A DNA stretch of 64,000 nt from JAIBJN01 sp963838795 (lineage in GTDB: Bacteria; Actinomycetota; Thermoleophilia; Gaiellales; Gaiellaceae), in contig CAWISL010000011.1 of the NCBI GenBank assembly GCA_963838795.1, positions 310,001 to 374,000 on the forward strand, written 5' to 3'. Below are positions 26,316 to 34,362 of this stretch, piece by piece. The notes below the pieces were generated by a model that saw nothing but the letters and a program-made list of their open reading frames with translations, was not told where the DNA came from and searched no databases. The translations under genes and the position numbers were made by a program. How positions within the stretch are numbered: position 1 is the first letter of the stretch; every line of letters starts with the position of its first letter.

Positions 26316-27062
26316 TCAGCCTACGCGGTGACGCACCCAGACGTTGGGCTCCCAGTAGTCCCCCAGGTCGGCCGTCCGATCGACGTCGAGCGTCGAGAGC
26401 CCGTGCGGAAAGACGTAGGCGCCGCTCTCGGGAAAGGCCGTCTCCGTCCACTCCTCCCACTCGGCGACGCTGCCGGTGATGTGCATCGACCGCTCCACCG
26501 GCAGCAGGATCTCGGCGCCGAGGCGCACGTGGAGGCGGATCCACGGATCGAAAGGGAGCCCATCCTCGCGCGTCCAGGACGCGTAGCGCCCGATCGGCGT
26601 GAGCGGATAGCGCTCCTTCCATGTCGGCCTGAGCGGGGCGATCAGATCCTCCAAGCCGTTCGCCGCCGCAATCTCGCGCATCGCGCCGACCATCGTCCGG
26701 GAGAGCCCGCCGCCCTGGTGCTTCGGCGGGATCTCGATCGCCAGGGCGGAGAGCGTGTTCGGCTCGCCGCCTTCCTCGAAGAGCCGGACGGCGCCCTCGA
26801 TTCCCCCGTCGATGCCCGCGGGGAGCCCGGCTACCGTCCTGTCCCAGGAACACGGAATCGAGTGTCCCTGGGCGAGCACCACTCCGCGTTCGTCGTCGTA
26901 GAGGACGAACTGGAAATCGCGGAAGTCCTCGTCGAGGCGGCTCCAGTAGCGGCCAAGGACGTCGCCCTTCTGGTTGTAGGTCGGCCAGACATCCGTGATC
27001 TCCTCGTCGGCCTGCTTCCAGAGGTCCGGCCGCTGGGCGCACGTGTAGACGTCGATGCTCAC
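26316..27062 (-). CDS. GNAT-like acetyltransferase family protein
   Basis: A 248-residue protein with a GNAT core: FQFVLYDDERGVVLAQGHSI, then LSALAIEIPPKHQGGGLSRT with the acetyl-CoA loop QGGGLS, followed by MVGAMREIAAANGLEDLIAP. The C-terminal part after residue 150 is an additional domain with WTREDGLPFDPWIRLHVRLG. The substrate is unknown. It starts at GTG 27062, overlapping the pabC stop (GTGA). Confidence 0.8.
   Translation of the reverse strand: MSIDVYTCAQRPDLWKQADEEITDVWPTYNQKGDVLGRYWSRLDEDFRDFQFVLYDDERGVVLAQGHSIPCSWDRTVAGLPAGIDGGIEGAVRLFEEGGEPNTLSALAIEIPPKHQGGGLSRTMVGAMREIAAANGLEDLIAPLRPTWKERYPLTPIGRYASWTREDGLPFDPWIRLHVRLGAEILLPVERSMHITGSVAEWEEWTETAFPESGAYVFPHGLSTLDVDRTADLGDYWEPNVWVRHRVG
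26318..26323 (-). promoter_or_regulatory. -10 element (TAGGCT) of the amidotransferase gene
   Basis: TAGGCT on the minus strand ends 7 nt before GTG 26310 and contains the end of the upstream gene (its TGA overlaps at 26316-26318). Confidence 0.5.
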
Positions 27063-27913
27063 GCGGTCGCGGCGCTTCTCAGCGCCGACTGGAGCTCCGC
27101 AGCGGCCGGGCCGGGCCGCCCGTCTCCCAGCGGCGTGCCGTCCAGCTCGACCGCGGGCATCACCTCGCGTATCGACGACGACGTGAACGCTTCCTCAGCT
27201 CCTGCGAGGTCCTCCACGGCATAGGCGCCCTCGTGGGTCCGATAGCCGAGGCTGGCTGCGCTCTCGAGCAGCGTGGCGCGGGTGACGCCGGCGAGGATGC
27301 CCAGGTCGAGGGCCGGCGTGTAGAGGTTCCGGCCCGTGCGCCACCAGACGTTGGTCACCGGGCCTTCCAGCACGATCCGGCCGTTGGCGAGGAAGACGGC
27401 GTCGTCGGCGTCGCGGCGGCGGGCCTCCGACTCTGCGGCCATGTTGACCGCGTAGCTCGTCGACTTGACTCCGCCCAGGAGCCAGGGTGCGTCGGCGCGC
27501 GCGCCGGGCTCGATGCCGAGCTGGACGGTGATCAGGCGGAGTCCGTGCGCTCGGCGTGCCTCCAGGTCGGGTGGGAGCGTCGAGACCATCGCGAGGGCCG
27601 TCGGATGGCTGCCGCCCTCGCGCCCGGGCGTGATGTAGAGGCGGAGGACAGCCTCCGGCTCCCCCGAGGCATCCAGCGCTTCGCGGACGATCCCGCGGAA
27701 GGCGGTGAGGTCGACCGGCGGGAGCCCCAACCGCTCCGCCGAGCCGGCGAGGCGCTCGAGGTGCGCGTCCAGCCGGAACGGGTGGCCCCCGTAGACCCGG
27801 ATCGTCTCGAACGCCGCCCGGCCGCGTAGGAACGCCTCGTCGTCGGCATGCAGAACGGGCTCGCCGGGATCGACGAGGCCACGCCCGCCGACCGCCAGCG
27901 CCAGAAGGGTCAC
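27059..27913 (-). CDS. pabC: class IV aminotransferase, probable aminodeoxychorismate lyase
   Basis: A 284-residue PLP enzyme of fold type IV. FLRGRAAFETIRVYGGHPFR starts the family domain; the PLP Lys is in LLGGVKSTSYAVNMAAESEA, then AVFLANGRIVLEGPVTNVWW and ILAGVTRATLLE. Placement immediately after pabB with a 4-nt overlap points to aminodeoxychorismate lyase releasing pyruvate to give 4-aminobenzoate, although D-amino-acid or branched-chain aminotransferase activity cannot be excluded from sequence alone. Confidence 0.85.
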   Translation of the reverse strand: MTLLALAVGGRGLVDPGEPVLHADDEAFLRGRAAFETIRVYGGHPFRLDAHLERLAGSAERLGLPPVDLTAFRGIVREALDASGEPEAVLRLYITPGREGGSHPTALAMVSTLPPDLEARRAHGLRLITVQLGIEPGARADAPWLLGGVKSTSYAVNMAAESEARRRDADDAVFLANGRIVLEGPVTNVWWRTGRNLYTPALDLGILAGVTRATLLESAASLGYRTHEGAYAVEDLAGAEEAFTSSSIREVMPAVELDGTPLGDGRPGPAAAELQSALRSAATA

Positions 27914-28965
27914 GTCGCTACCGCTTCCGAAACCGGGCTCCCGAGCGCGGCGAGGAGCGGGCGGGCCTTCACCCAGGACTCCTCGATCTCGGCGCGCGGC
28001 TCCGAGTCCCAAACGATGCCGCCCCCGACCCACAGGTGGATCTCCCCGTCCGCGACCGCGAACGTTCTGATCGTCAGCGCCAGCTCGAGGTCGCCGTTGG
28101 GGTAGATCCGCCCGAGCGCGCCCATGGCTGCGCCGCGCCCGACCGGCTCGAGGGCGGCGATCTGGTCGAGAGCCGAGATCTTCGGCGCTCCGGTCACCGA
28201 GCCGCCGGGGAAGACCGCGCCCAGCAGCTCGGCCAGCCCCACCCCGGCCCGCAGCCGGCCCTCGACAGTCGTGACCATGTGGGTGACGCCTGCGAGTTCC
28301 CGCTCGGCCATCAGGTCGGGCCAGCGCACCGATCCCGGCTCGCACACGCGCGACAGGTCGTTGCGCTCGAGGTCCACGATCATCACGTGCTCGGCGGCGT
28401 CCTTCTCGGACTCGCGCAGCTCGCCGAGAGCTCCGGCCGGCCGGGTGCCCTTGATCGGCTTCGTCCAGACCCGGTCGCCGCGGCGGGCGAGGAAGAGCTC
28501 GGGGGAGGCGGACACGATCGCCCAGCCGTCGCCGCTCAGCGGTGCCGGGTGGAGCGGCGCGAGCGACGCCAGGCGCGGGGCGAGCCCGGCGGGATCGCCT
28601 GCGAAAGGCGCGTGCAGATGCTGGACGAGGTTGACCTGGTAGACGTCCCCGCGTCCGATCGCCTCCTGGACTGCCTCGATCGCGCCGGCATAGTCGGCGT
28701 CGTCCCACGAGCGTTGCCACTCGCCGATCGCGAACGGGCTCGGCGGGTGGGCGGGCTCGTCCGCACGGTGGATCCTGGCGGCGAGGAGCGGCAGCCGGCA
28801 GGGCTCGGGCGGATCGGGCCACGGGGCCCGCCGAAGCGCCGCCGAGAGCCCGTAACCGAGGAAGACGTCGGCGACGAGATCGTTTCGCGCGCCGAAGAGC
28901 CCCGCGTCGTCGAGGTACCCCTCGAGCTCGGCGAGCGGGTCGTCTCCGCTCCAGACCGCCAGCAC
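27910..28965 (-). CDS. pabB: aminodeoxychorismate synthase component I
   Basis: A 351-residue chorismate-binding enzyme: GRGDVYQVNLVQHLHAPFAG, the motif KPIKGTRPAGALGELRESEK, the metal-binding MIVDLERNDLSRVCEPGSV, FPGGSVTGAPKISALDQIAA and GGGIVWDSEPRAEIEESW. PIKGTRP fits the PabB type better than TrpE. It uses ammonia from a PabA glutaminase, which is not in the window. GTG 28965 follows TAGCGT by 7 nt and heads the pabB-pabC-GNAT operon. Confidence 0.93.
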   Translation of the reverse strand: MLAVWSGDDPLAELEGYLDDAGLFGARNDLVADVFLGYGLSAALRRAPWPDPPEPCRLPLLAARIHRADEPAHPPSPFAIGEWQRSWDDADYAGAIEAVQEAIGRGDVYQVNLVQHLHAPFAGDPAGLAPRLASLAPLHPAPLSGDGWAIVSASPELFLARRGDRVWTKPIKGTRPAGALGELRESEKDAAEHVMIVDLERNDLSRVCEPGSVRWPDLMAERELAGVTHMVTTVEGRLRAGVGLAELLGAVFPGGSVTGAPKISALDQIAALEPVGRGAAMGALGRIYPNGDLELALTIRTFAVADGEIHLWVGGGIVWDSEPRAEIEESWVKARPLLAALGSPVSEAVAT

Positions 28966-28972
28966 GGGGATA

Positions 28973-28978
28973 ACGCTA
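28973..28978 (-). promoter_or_regulatory. -10 element (TAGCGT) of pabB
   Basis: TAGCGT on the minus strand ends 7 nt before GTG 28965. Confidence 0.55.
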
Positions 28979-29093
28979 GCGCGTGGCGCCGGTGAGGCCG
29001 CCCCAGCGTGATCCGAAGGCGCGGGTCCTCCGCGTGTCGTTCACTCACATCGGCCGCTCAACCCTGCCGGGTGCTGCTGCCCGCCCGCGCGCC

Positions 29094-29099
29094 TAGAAT
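29094..29099 (+). promoter_or_regulatory. -10 element (TAGAAT) of murI
   Basis: TAGAAT ends 7 nt before GTG 29107. Confidence 0.6.
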
Positions 29100-29106
29100 C
29101 GAGCGG

Positions 29107-29925
29107 GTGGACACACGGCCGATCGGGATCTTCGACTCGGGCGCCGGCGGGCTGACGGTCCTGCACGAGTGCCTTGTCACGCTGCCGCACGAGGACTTTC
29201 TCTACCTCGGTGACAGCGCGCGTTGCCCCTACGGCCCGCGGCCGCACGACGAGATCCGACGCTTCGCACGCGAGATCGCCGCCTACCTCGACCAGGCGGA
29301 GGTGAAGCTGATCGTGGCGGCGTGCAACGCGGCGACGTCTGCTGCTCTGCCCGCCCTGCAGGAGGCGCTGCGCGTCCCGATTGTCGGTGTGCTTGTTCCG
29401 GAGGCACGCGCCGCCGTGCAGGCGACGCGGAACCGGCGGATCGGGCTCCTCGCGACGGAGGCGACCGTGGCCAGCGGCCGGTACGAGGAGGTCGTGCACG
29501 CGCTCGACGCCGGCGCGCACGTCGTGTCGGTGGCCTGTCCCAGGCTGGTGCCGTTGATCGAGGCGGGCGGCGTGGGGGAGGAGCTCGACGCCGCCGTGCG
29601 GGAGTATGCGGCTCCGCTCAAGGACGAGGGCGTCGACACGGTCATCCTCGGGTGCACGCACTATCCGATGATCCGGCGCGTCTTCGAGAGGGCGTTCGGG
29701 CGCGGGACGACGCTGATCTTTTCCGCGGAGGAGACAGCGCGCGAGGTCGCGGAGACCCTGACCCGGAGGGGTGTCGAGAACGACCCCGGCCGCTTCGGCG
29801 AGACCCGGTTTCTCACCACCGGGTCGCCGGACGAGTTTCGGGCGCTCGGCGAGCGCTTCCTGCAGCTGCCGATCCCGTCCGTGGAGCGCGTCACCGTCCG
29901 CGAGCTCGAGCTCTCCGCGGCGTGA
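29107..29925 (+). CDS. murI: glutamate racemase
   Basis: A 272-residue cofactor-independent racemase making D-glutamate for peptidoglycan. IGIFDSGAGGLTVLHECL opens the protein, the first catalytic Cys is in LIVAACNAATSAALPAL and the second in VILGCTHYPMI, with the DSARCPYGPR stretch between. GTG 29107 is a leaderless-type start. It is followed by one copy of the three-copy repeat and then rph. Confidence 0.95.
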   Translation: MDTRPIGIFDSGAGGLTVLHECLVTLPHEDFLYLGDSARCPYGPRPHDEIRRFAREIAAYLDQAEVKLIVAACNAATSAALPALQEALRVPIVGVLVPEARAAVQATRNRRIGLLATEATVASGRYEEVVHALDAGAHVVSVACPRLVPLIEAGGVGEELDAAVREYAAPLKDEGVDTVILGCTHYPMIRRVFERAFGRGTTLIFSAEETAREVAETLTRRGVENDPGRFGETRFLTTGSPDEFRALGERFLQLPIPSVERVTVRELELSAA

Positions 29926-29951
29926 GCCTCGACGGCGCCCTTAATTACTTC

Positions 29952-30012
29952 GGGGCACCCCTGCCCACCACCCGCTTTCGAGCGTACAGGCGAAATTCGC
30001 GCCCGTGGTTGG
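29952..30012 (+). repeat. three-copy GC-rich intergenic repeat, copy 2
   Basis: GGGGCACCCCTGCCCACCAC followed by CCGCTTTCGAGCGTACAGG and then CGAAATTCGCGCCCGTGG. It is nearly identical to copy 1 (6709) for the first 31 nt. It lies in the murI-rph gap. Confidence 0.65.
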
Positions 30013-30037
30013 CGGAATGCGCCGAGATTGTGTCGGG

Positions 30038-30733
30038 ATGAGTCGCGAGGGCCGCCGGCCGGACGAGCTCCGCCCGGTCGAGATCGTCACCGGATTCGTC
30101 GAGCAGGCGACCGGCTCGGCGCTCATCTCCTTCGGCGCCACGCGAGTGCTCTGCACCGCCAGCGTCGAGGACGGAGTCCCGCGCTGGCTCGCCGGCAGCG
30201 GACGCGGCTGGTTGACGGCCGAGTACGGGATGCTTCCCGCCTCCACGGGGCAGCGCACCCAGCGCGAAGCGAGCGTCGGCAAGCAGAAGGGCCGTACCGT
30301 CGAGATCCAGCGCCTTCTCGGCCGGTCGCTGCGCGCGGTCTACGACCTCGACGCGCTGGGCGAGCACACGGTGTGGATCGACTGCGACGTGCTCCAGGCC
30401 GACGGCGGGACGCGCACCGCGGCCATTTCGGGAGCCTGGGTCGCACTGACGCTCGCCGCTCGGCGGGCCGGCCTGCCCGAGCCCGCCGACCTCGTCGGCG
30501 CCGTCTCCGTCGGGATCGTCGCCGGCGAGCCGCTCCTCGACCTCGACTACGCCGAGGACTCGGCGGCCGACGTGGACATGAACGTCGTCCTTACGGGCGA
30601 CGGGCGCCTGATCGAGGTGCAGGCGACGGCCGAGAGGGTGCCGTTCAGCCGCGAAGAGCTGGATGCGCTCGTCGACCTCGCCGCCATGGGAATCCGCGAG
30701 ATCGGCGCCAGGCAGAGCGAGGCGGTCACGTGA
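30038..30733 (+). CDS. rph: ribonuclease PH
   Basis: A 231-residue phosphorolytic 3' exoribonuclease that trims tRNA precursors. RRPDELRPVEIVTGFVEQAT starts the family; LISFGATRVLCTASVEDGVP, GWLTAEYGMLPASTGQRTQR, IQRLLGRSLRAV, WIDCDVLQADGGTRTAAISG and LDLDYAEDSAADVDMNVVLT follow. ATG 30038 gives the usual length. A 4-nt overlap links it to a truncated MgtC remnant. Confidence 0.95.
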   Translation: MSREGRRPDELRPVEIVTGFVEQATGSALISFGATRVLCTASVEDGVPRWLAGSGRGWLTAEYGMLPASTGQRTQREASVGKQKGRTVEIQRLLGRSLRAVYDLDALGEHTVWIDCDVLQADGGTRTAAISGAWVALTLAARRAGLPEPADLVGAVSVGIVAGEPLLDLDYAEDSAADVDMNVVLTGDGRLIEVQATAERVPFSREELDALVDLAAMGIREIGARQSEAVT

Positions 30734-30882
30734 TTCCGGAGCTCGAATGGTGGGAGGTCCTCGTCCGGCTCGGCGTCGCCGCGGGGCTCACCGGCGCCAT
30801 CGGCCTCGAGCGCGAGCTGCGAGAGCGGGCCGCCGGGCCATGCTCGCTGGACGGCGTGCTCGCCGTGCGCTGGAAGGAGTAG
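30730..30882 (+). pseudogene. truncated MgtC/SapB-type membrane protein remnant
   Basis: GTG 30730 opens a 50-residue frame WWEVLVRLGVAAGLTGAIGL followed by ERELRERAAG, which matches the N-terminal helix and GLERE signature of MgtC-family proteins. The following residues diverge and stop at 30882; the remaining membrane segments are absent. It looks like a 3' deletion remnant, or possibly a retained short peptide. It is translationally coupled to rph and precedes rdgB by 17 nt. Confidence 0.6.
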
Positions 30883-30899
30883 TCCTGGAGGGGCGCCTT

Positions 30900-31490
30900 C
30901 TGAAGGCGAGCCTCGTCTCGACGAACAGCAACAAAGCGCGCGAGCTCGCCGTCCTCCTTCCCGGCTGGGAGATCGAGCCGACCCGCGCCGCGGAGCTGCC
31001 CGAGGAGGTTGGGGACACCTTCTACGCGAACGCGCGCGCGAAGGCGCTCTTCGGGCGCTCTGTCGACCCGTCCGACCGCTGGACGATCGGCGAGGACTCA
31101 GGGCTCGAGGTGGACGGGCTCGGCGGCCGGCCCGGGATCTACTCGGCTCGCTTCGCGGGGCCGGACGCGACGGACGCGGAGAACGTGGCGAAGCTGCTCG
31201 AGGAGCTCGCCGGCCTCACCGGGGCCGACCGCCGCGGCCGCTACGTCTCCGAGCTGGTCGCGCTTTCTCCGGGGCTGCAGGAGATCCGCGGTCGCGGAGC
31301 GCTCGAGGGCGTGATCGCCGCCAAGCCGCGCGGCTCCGCGGGCTTCGGCTACGACCCGGTGTTCATCCCGGCTGGAGAGCGGCGAACCGTGGCCGAGCTA
31401 GGCGACGAGTGGAAGGCCGGCCATAGCCATCGGGCCGCTGCCGCGCGGCAGGTGCTGGAGGCAGTAGGCAGCGGCGCCTCAGGGCTGTAG
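30900..31490 (+). CDS. rdgB: RdgB/HAM1 non-canonical purine NTP pyrophosphatase (CTG start)
   Basis: A 196-residue house-cleaning enzyme hydrolysing dITP/XTP. The family start LKASLVSTNSNKARELAVLL (SxNxxK motif) needs CTG 30900, which has GGAGGGG 6 nt upstream. Then come FYANARAKALFG, WTIGEDSGLEVDGLGGRPGI, YSARFAG and GSAGFGYDPVFIPAGERRTV with AELGDEWKAGHSHRAAA. An alternative ATG 30839 would add 20 unrelated residues. Confidence 0.92.
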   Translation: MKASLVSTNSNKARELAVLLPGWEIEPTRAAELPEEVGDTFYANARAKALFGRSVDPSDRWTIGEDSGLEVDGLGGRPGIYSARFAGPDATDAENVAKLLEELAGLTGADRRGRYVSELVALSPGLQEIRGRGALEGVIAAKPRGSAGFGYDPVFIPAGERRTVAELGDEWKAGHSHRAAAARQVLEAVGSGASGL

Positions 31491-31493
31491 ATT
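31488..31493 (+). promoter_or_regulatory. -10 element (TAGATT) made from the rdgB stop codon
   Basis: The rdgB TAG stop is the first half of TAGATT, which ends 6 nt before ATG 31500. Confidence 0.5.
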
Positions 31494-31499
31494 CCGCAC

Positions 31500-31925
31500 A
31501 TGCAGCTCTTCTCGCACGACGACAAGGCGACCGCACTCGGTCGATCGCCCCTCTTCAAAGACCTCTCGCGGGCCGAGCTTGTCGAGCTGGCGAAGGTGAC
31601 CGAGGACCTCGAGGTCAATGAGGGGAAGGCGCTCGCGCGCGAGGGGGAGATCGGATCCGAGTTCTTCGTCATCGTGGACGGCGAGGCCAGCGTGACGAAG
31701 GGCGACCAGGAGATGCGTCGCCTCTCCGGCGGCGACTTCTTCGGTGAGATCGCCCTCATCTCGGAGGAGGCCCGACGGACGGCCACGGTCACAGCGATCA
31801 CGCCTCTCCGGTTCTTCGTCCTCACACGCCAGGCCTTCCGCGGCCTCCTTGCCCACCATCCCGACATCGAGGAGAAGGTGCTCGAGGCGCTCGAGGAGCG
31901 CGTGCGCGCGACGGAGGCGGGCTAG
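31500..31925 (+). CDS. cyclic-nucleotide-binding domain protein
   Basis: A 141-residue single CRP/FNR-type cNMP-binding beta-roll: LGRSPLFKDLSRAELVELAK, LAREGEIGSEFFVIVDGEAS and the phosphate-binding cassette GGDFFGEIALISEEARRTAT with its Arg. There is no helix-turn-helix, so it is not a transcription factor by itself; a sensory or partner role is likely. It is a leaderless-type ATG start. It converges on the second BrkB-family gene with a 4-nt overlap. Confidence 0.88.
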   Translation: MQLFSHDDKATALGRSPLFKDLSRAELVELAKVTEDLEVNEGKALAREGEIGSEFFVIVDGEASVTKGDQEMRRLSGGDFFGEIALISEEARRTATVTAITPLRFFVLTRQAFRGLLAHHPDIEEKVLEALEERVRATEAG

Positions 31926-32725
31926 CCCTCGTCGGACGTCCACGCGGCGTTGCTGGCGCGTCCTCGGCCGAGCCACCAGTTCACTTCGGCGCCGAGCACG
32001 AGGATGTTCGCCATCACATAGAGCCAGACGAGCAGGAGCACGAGCCCGCCGTAGGCCTGCAGCGCGATCAGCTCGTTCGAGAGGCGCACGAATGTGGGGA
32101 GGATCTGGAAGCTCGCCTGCAGGAGAACCGACGCGACGAGCGCGCCGGGTAGCGTCTCGCGCCAGGTAAGCGGCGTATTGGTCAGCAGCCGGTAAAGGCT
32201 CCAGGTGAAGCCGACGAGCAAGGCGGTTGAGACGAGGAGCGCGTAGACGTACGAGAGGGCGCCTTCGGCGACGCCGGCTCGCTTCGCCAGCTCGACCCCG
32301 ACGGACGAGATCACGAGGGCGAGGAAGAGAACGACGAGCGATGCCGCGGTCAAGAGAAGGACGAGCGTCTTCTGGCGGATGAACGGTCGGTTGGGGAGGC
32401 CGTAGACGATGTTGAACGCCGACTCGAGGACGCTGAAGAAGCCGAGGGCAGCCCAGAGAAGGCCGATGCCGCCGATGACCGAGAGCTCGGTCGCCTGCTC
32501 CTGGATCTCCGTGACGGCGTCGAGGATGTTCTCGACCGAGTTCTTGGGAAACGCCCGTCGCAGCTCCTCGATCAGGTAGCTCGATTCGTCCTGCTCGCCC
32601 AGAAAGGCGAGCAGGGAAAGGGCGAGGAAGAGCAGCGGGACAAACGCGAGGATGGCGAAGTACGCGATCATCGCGGCGAGGTGGGTGCCCCGGTCGGCGA
32701 GGTACTTGCTGACGATCGGGTGCAC
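31922..32725 (-). CDS. YihY/BrkB-family membrane protein (second copy)
   Basis: A 267-residue protein with about six membrane segments: RGTHLAAMIAYFAILAFVPL at the N-terminus, WAALGFFSVLESAFNIVYGL in the middle and LVLLLVWLYVMANILVLGAE at the C-terminus, the pattern of YihY/BrkB proteins. Function is unknown. It is more typical of the family than the copy at 14461-15333. GTG 32725 follows TAGACT by 8 nt. It is divergent from the roadblock gene. Confidence 0.87.
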   Translation of the reverse strand: MHPIVSKYLADRGTHLAAMIAYFAILAFVPLLFLALSLLAFLGEQDESSYLIEELRRAFPKNSVENILDAVTEIQEQATELSVIGGIGLLWAALGFFSVLESAFNIVYGLPNRPFIRQKTLVLLLTAASLVVLFLALVISSVGVELAKRAGVAEGALSYVYALLVSTALLVGFTWSLYRLLTNTPLTWRETLPGALVASVLLQASFQILPTFVRLSNELIALQAYGGLVLLLVWLYVMANILVLGAEVNWWLGRGRASNAAWTSDEG

Positions 32726-32733
32726 GGCGAGGG

Positions 32734-32739
32734 AGTCTA
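32734..32739 (-). promoter_or_regulatory. -10 element (TAGACT) of the second BrkB-family gene
   Basis: TAGACT on the minus strand ends 8 nt before GTG 32725. Confidence 0.5.
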
Positions 32740-32750
32740 CGGCGGTGTGT

Positions 32751-32756
32751 TAGGTT
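32751..32756 (+). promoter_or_regulatory. -10 element (TAGGTT) of the roadblock gene
   Basis: TAGGTT ends 7 nt before GTG 32764; it is divergent from the hexamer at 32734. Confidence 0.5.
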
Positions 32757-32763
32757 TGCCGCC

Positions 32764-33150
32764 GTGGATGCTGGGCAGGCGCTCGCGGACCTCGTCGAGA
32801 TCTCGTCGCAGATCGAGTTCGCGGTGCTCGCCGACGGCGATGGGATCGTCCTCGCCTCCACGTCGGGCGACGGCGCCCGGGCCGGTGCGATCGCCGAGGA
32901 GGCCCGCGAGCTGCTCCAGGGCGCTGCCGGGCACGCCGGCGAGCCGACGCAGGTCGAGGTCGGGTTCTTCGAGGGCTGCGTCTTCGTCGTTACCGACGGC
33001 GATCGGCTCGTCGCCGCGGTCACCGGGCGGGATCCCACGTCGGGGCTCGTCTTCTACGACCTGAAGACCTGCCTTCGGCTGAGCCGGGAGGAGCGATCCG
33101 CGAAGAAGGCGACCGCGGGCGCCCGTCGCAAGCGCAAGAAGGACGAGTGA
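32764..33150 (+). CDS. roadblock/LC7-like domain protein
   Basis: A 128-residue protein. Residues 1-95 fit a roadblock/LC7 fold (LADLVEISSQIEFAVLADGD, GIVLASTSGDG, RLVAAVTGRDPTSGLVFYDL). Residues 100-128 form a Lys/Arg-rich tail. Bacterial roadblock proteins partner with small Ras-like GTPases, but none is present here. It is followed after 12 nt by a 67-residue membrane-anchored protein and then pyrE. Confidence 0.72.
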   Translation: MDAGQALADLVEISSQIEFAVLADGDGIVLASTSGDGARAGAIAEEARELLQGAAGHAGEPTQVEVGFFEGCVFVVTDGDRLVAAVTGRDPTSGLVFYDLKTCLRLSREERSAKKATAGARRKRKKDE

Positions 33151-33162
33151 CGGAGGCCGTCG

Positions 33163-33366
33163 ATGAAGCGTAGGCTCGCCGCGGCTCTCGTCGCCGTCGG
33201 CTCGCTGGTGGGCGCGGCTGCGCTTTGGCGGCGGCGCTCGGGCTCGAGGGAGCGCGTCGACGTTTATTTCGCCGACGGCTCGATGGTGAGCTTCGCGGAG
33301 GGAAGCGAGGAAGCGGCTCGCCTCTTCCCGATCGCTCGCCGGATCCTCGCCCAGGCGCGAAGCTGA
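33163..33366 (+). CDS. small membrane-anchored protein of unknown function
   Basis: A 67-residue protein with an N-terminal hydrophobic segment (LAAALVAVGSLVGAAALW) flanked by arginines, then a short domain VDVYFADGSMVSFAEGSEEA. GGAGG lies 7 nt before ATG 33163. It sits between the roadblock gene and pyrE, and all three are probably one transcript. Function unknown. Confidence 0.65.
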   Translation: MKRRLAAALVAVGSLVGAAALWRRRSGSRERVDVYFADGSMVSFAEGSEEAARLFPIARRILAQARS

Positions 33367-33374
33367 CCACGGCC

Positions 33375-33905
33375 GTGACCGACGCGGAGCTCGCCCGGGC
33401 GATCCGCGAGCATGCCTATCTGGAAGGCGACTTCCTGCTCCGTTCGGGCAAGCGGTCGCGCTACTACCTGGACAAGTACCGCTTCGAGACGCGGCCCGAC
33501 ATCCTCGCCGCGCTCGGCGAGCGGCTCGCGACGCGCGTTCGCGAGGTTGCACCTAGCGCGACGCGCATCGCCGGGCCGGAGCTCGGAGCGATCGCGTTGG
33601 CGGCCGCGGCCTCCCTCGCCTCCGGCCTTCCCTTCCTGCTCGTCCGGAAGGAAGCGAAGGGATACGGGACCGAGAAGCGGCTCGAAGGAGACTTTGCTGC
33701 CGGCGAGGAGGTCTGCCTCGTGGAGGACGTCGTCACCTCGGGCGGCGCCGCCGCGGACGCGATCGACGCCCTCCGCGCGGCCGGGCTCGAGTGCCGTACG
33801 GCGATCTGCGTGGTCGACCGCGAGGAGGGCGGTGCCGACTCGCTCGCGCGCAAAGCGGTCCGGTTGCACCCGCTTTTCCGCGCGCAGGACATCCTCGAGA
33901 GCTAG
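33375..33905 (+). CDS. pyrE: orotate phosphoribosyltransferase
   Basis: A 176-residue enzyme joining orotate and PRPP to give OMP. It has the KRSRYYLDKYRFETRPDIL substrate region, ELGAIALAAAASL, RKEAKGYGTEKRLEGDF and the PRPP loop VCLVEDVVTSGGAAADAIDA. GTG 33375 is the start, 8 nt after the previous stop. pyrF lies 2 kb downstream on the same strand. Confidence 0.94.
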   Translation: MTDAELARAIREHAYLEGDFLLRSGKRSRYYLDKYRFETRPDILAALGERLATRVREVAPSATRIAGPELGAIALAAAASLASGLPFLLVRKEAKGYGTEKRLEGDFAAGEEVCLVEDVVTSGGAAADAIDALRAAGLECRTAICVVDREEGGADSLARKAVRLHPLFRAQDILES

Positions 33906-33928
33906 AAAAACCCCGCAAACCCGCATGG

Positions 33929-33958
33929 TTGCTTGCTATCGGGGGACTCTGTTAGGGT
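33929..33958 (+). promoter_or_regulatory. promoter of the HU gene
   Basis: TTGCTT and TAGGGT are separated by 18 nt; the transcript would have a 5' UTR of about 40 nt with a strong GGAAGGAGAGG ribosome site before GTG 34004, unlike the leaderless genes around it. Confidence 0.55.
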
Positions 33959-34003
33959 GTCGCGGGTTCCCCCATCAGCGTAAATGGACGGAAGGAGAGG
34001 GCA

Positions 34004-34276
34004 GTGACGAAGGCCGAGTTCATCGACAAGGTGGCCGACAAGAGCGGGCTCACCAAGCGGGATGCAGCGGCGGCGGTCGACGCGTTCCTCGACTCCATCA
34101 CCGAGACGCTCAAGAGCGGCGACGCGGTGTCGTTCACAGGCTTCGGAAAGTTCTCCCCACAGCAGCGCGCCGCGCGGCAGGGCGTCAACCCGCGCACCGG
34201 CGAGCGCGTGCAGATCCCGGCGGCCACCGTGCCCAAGTTCTCCGCCGGCAGCCAGCTCAAGCAGGCTCTCCGCTAG
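34004..34276 (+). CDS. HU-family DNA-binding protein
   Basis: A 90-residue histone-like protein: TKAEFIDKVADKSGLTKRDA, FTGFGKFSPQQRAARQGVNP, RTGERVQIPAATVPKFSAGS. The GVNPRTGE beta-arm and the absence of the long Lys-rich tail place it with ordinary bacterial HU rather than mycobacterial HupB. It compacts and bends DNA. GTG 34004 follows a strong Shine-Dalgarno. Confidence 0.95.
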   Translation: MTKAEFIDKVADKSGLTKRDAAAAVDAFLDSITETLKSGDAVSFTGFGKFSPQQRAARQGVNPRTGERVQIPAATVPKFSAGSQLKQALR

Positions 34277-34346
34277 CCCTCTCCCTTTCGCAGAGCGATC
34301 CGGGGGCCGCGTGAGCGGCCCCCGGCGGCGTCTCCGGGCTGGTATG

Positions 34347-34360
34347 CGAACACACGTTCG
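34347..34360 (+). promoter_or_regulatory. LexA (SOS) box
   Basis: CGAAC-ACAC-GTTCG is an exact match to the Gram-positive LexA consensus CGAAC-N4-GTTCG, ending 2 nt before the -10 hexamer of the exonuclease/GIY-YIG gene, so bound repressor would block the promoter. Confidence 0.75.
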
Positions 34361-34362
34361 TA

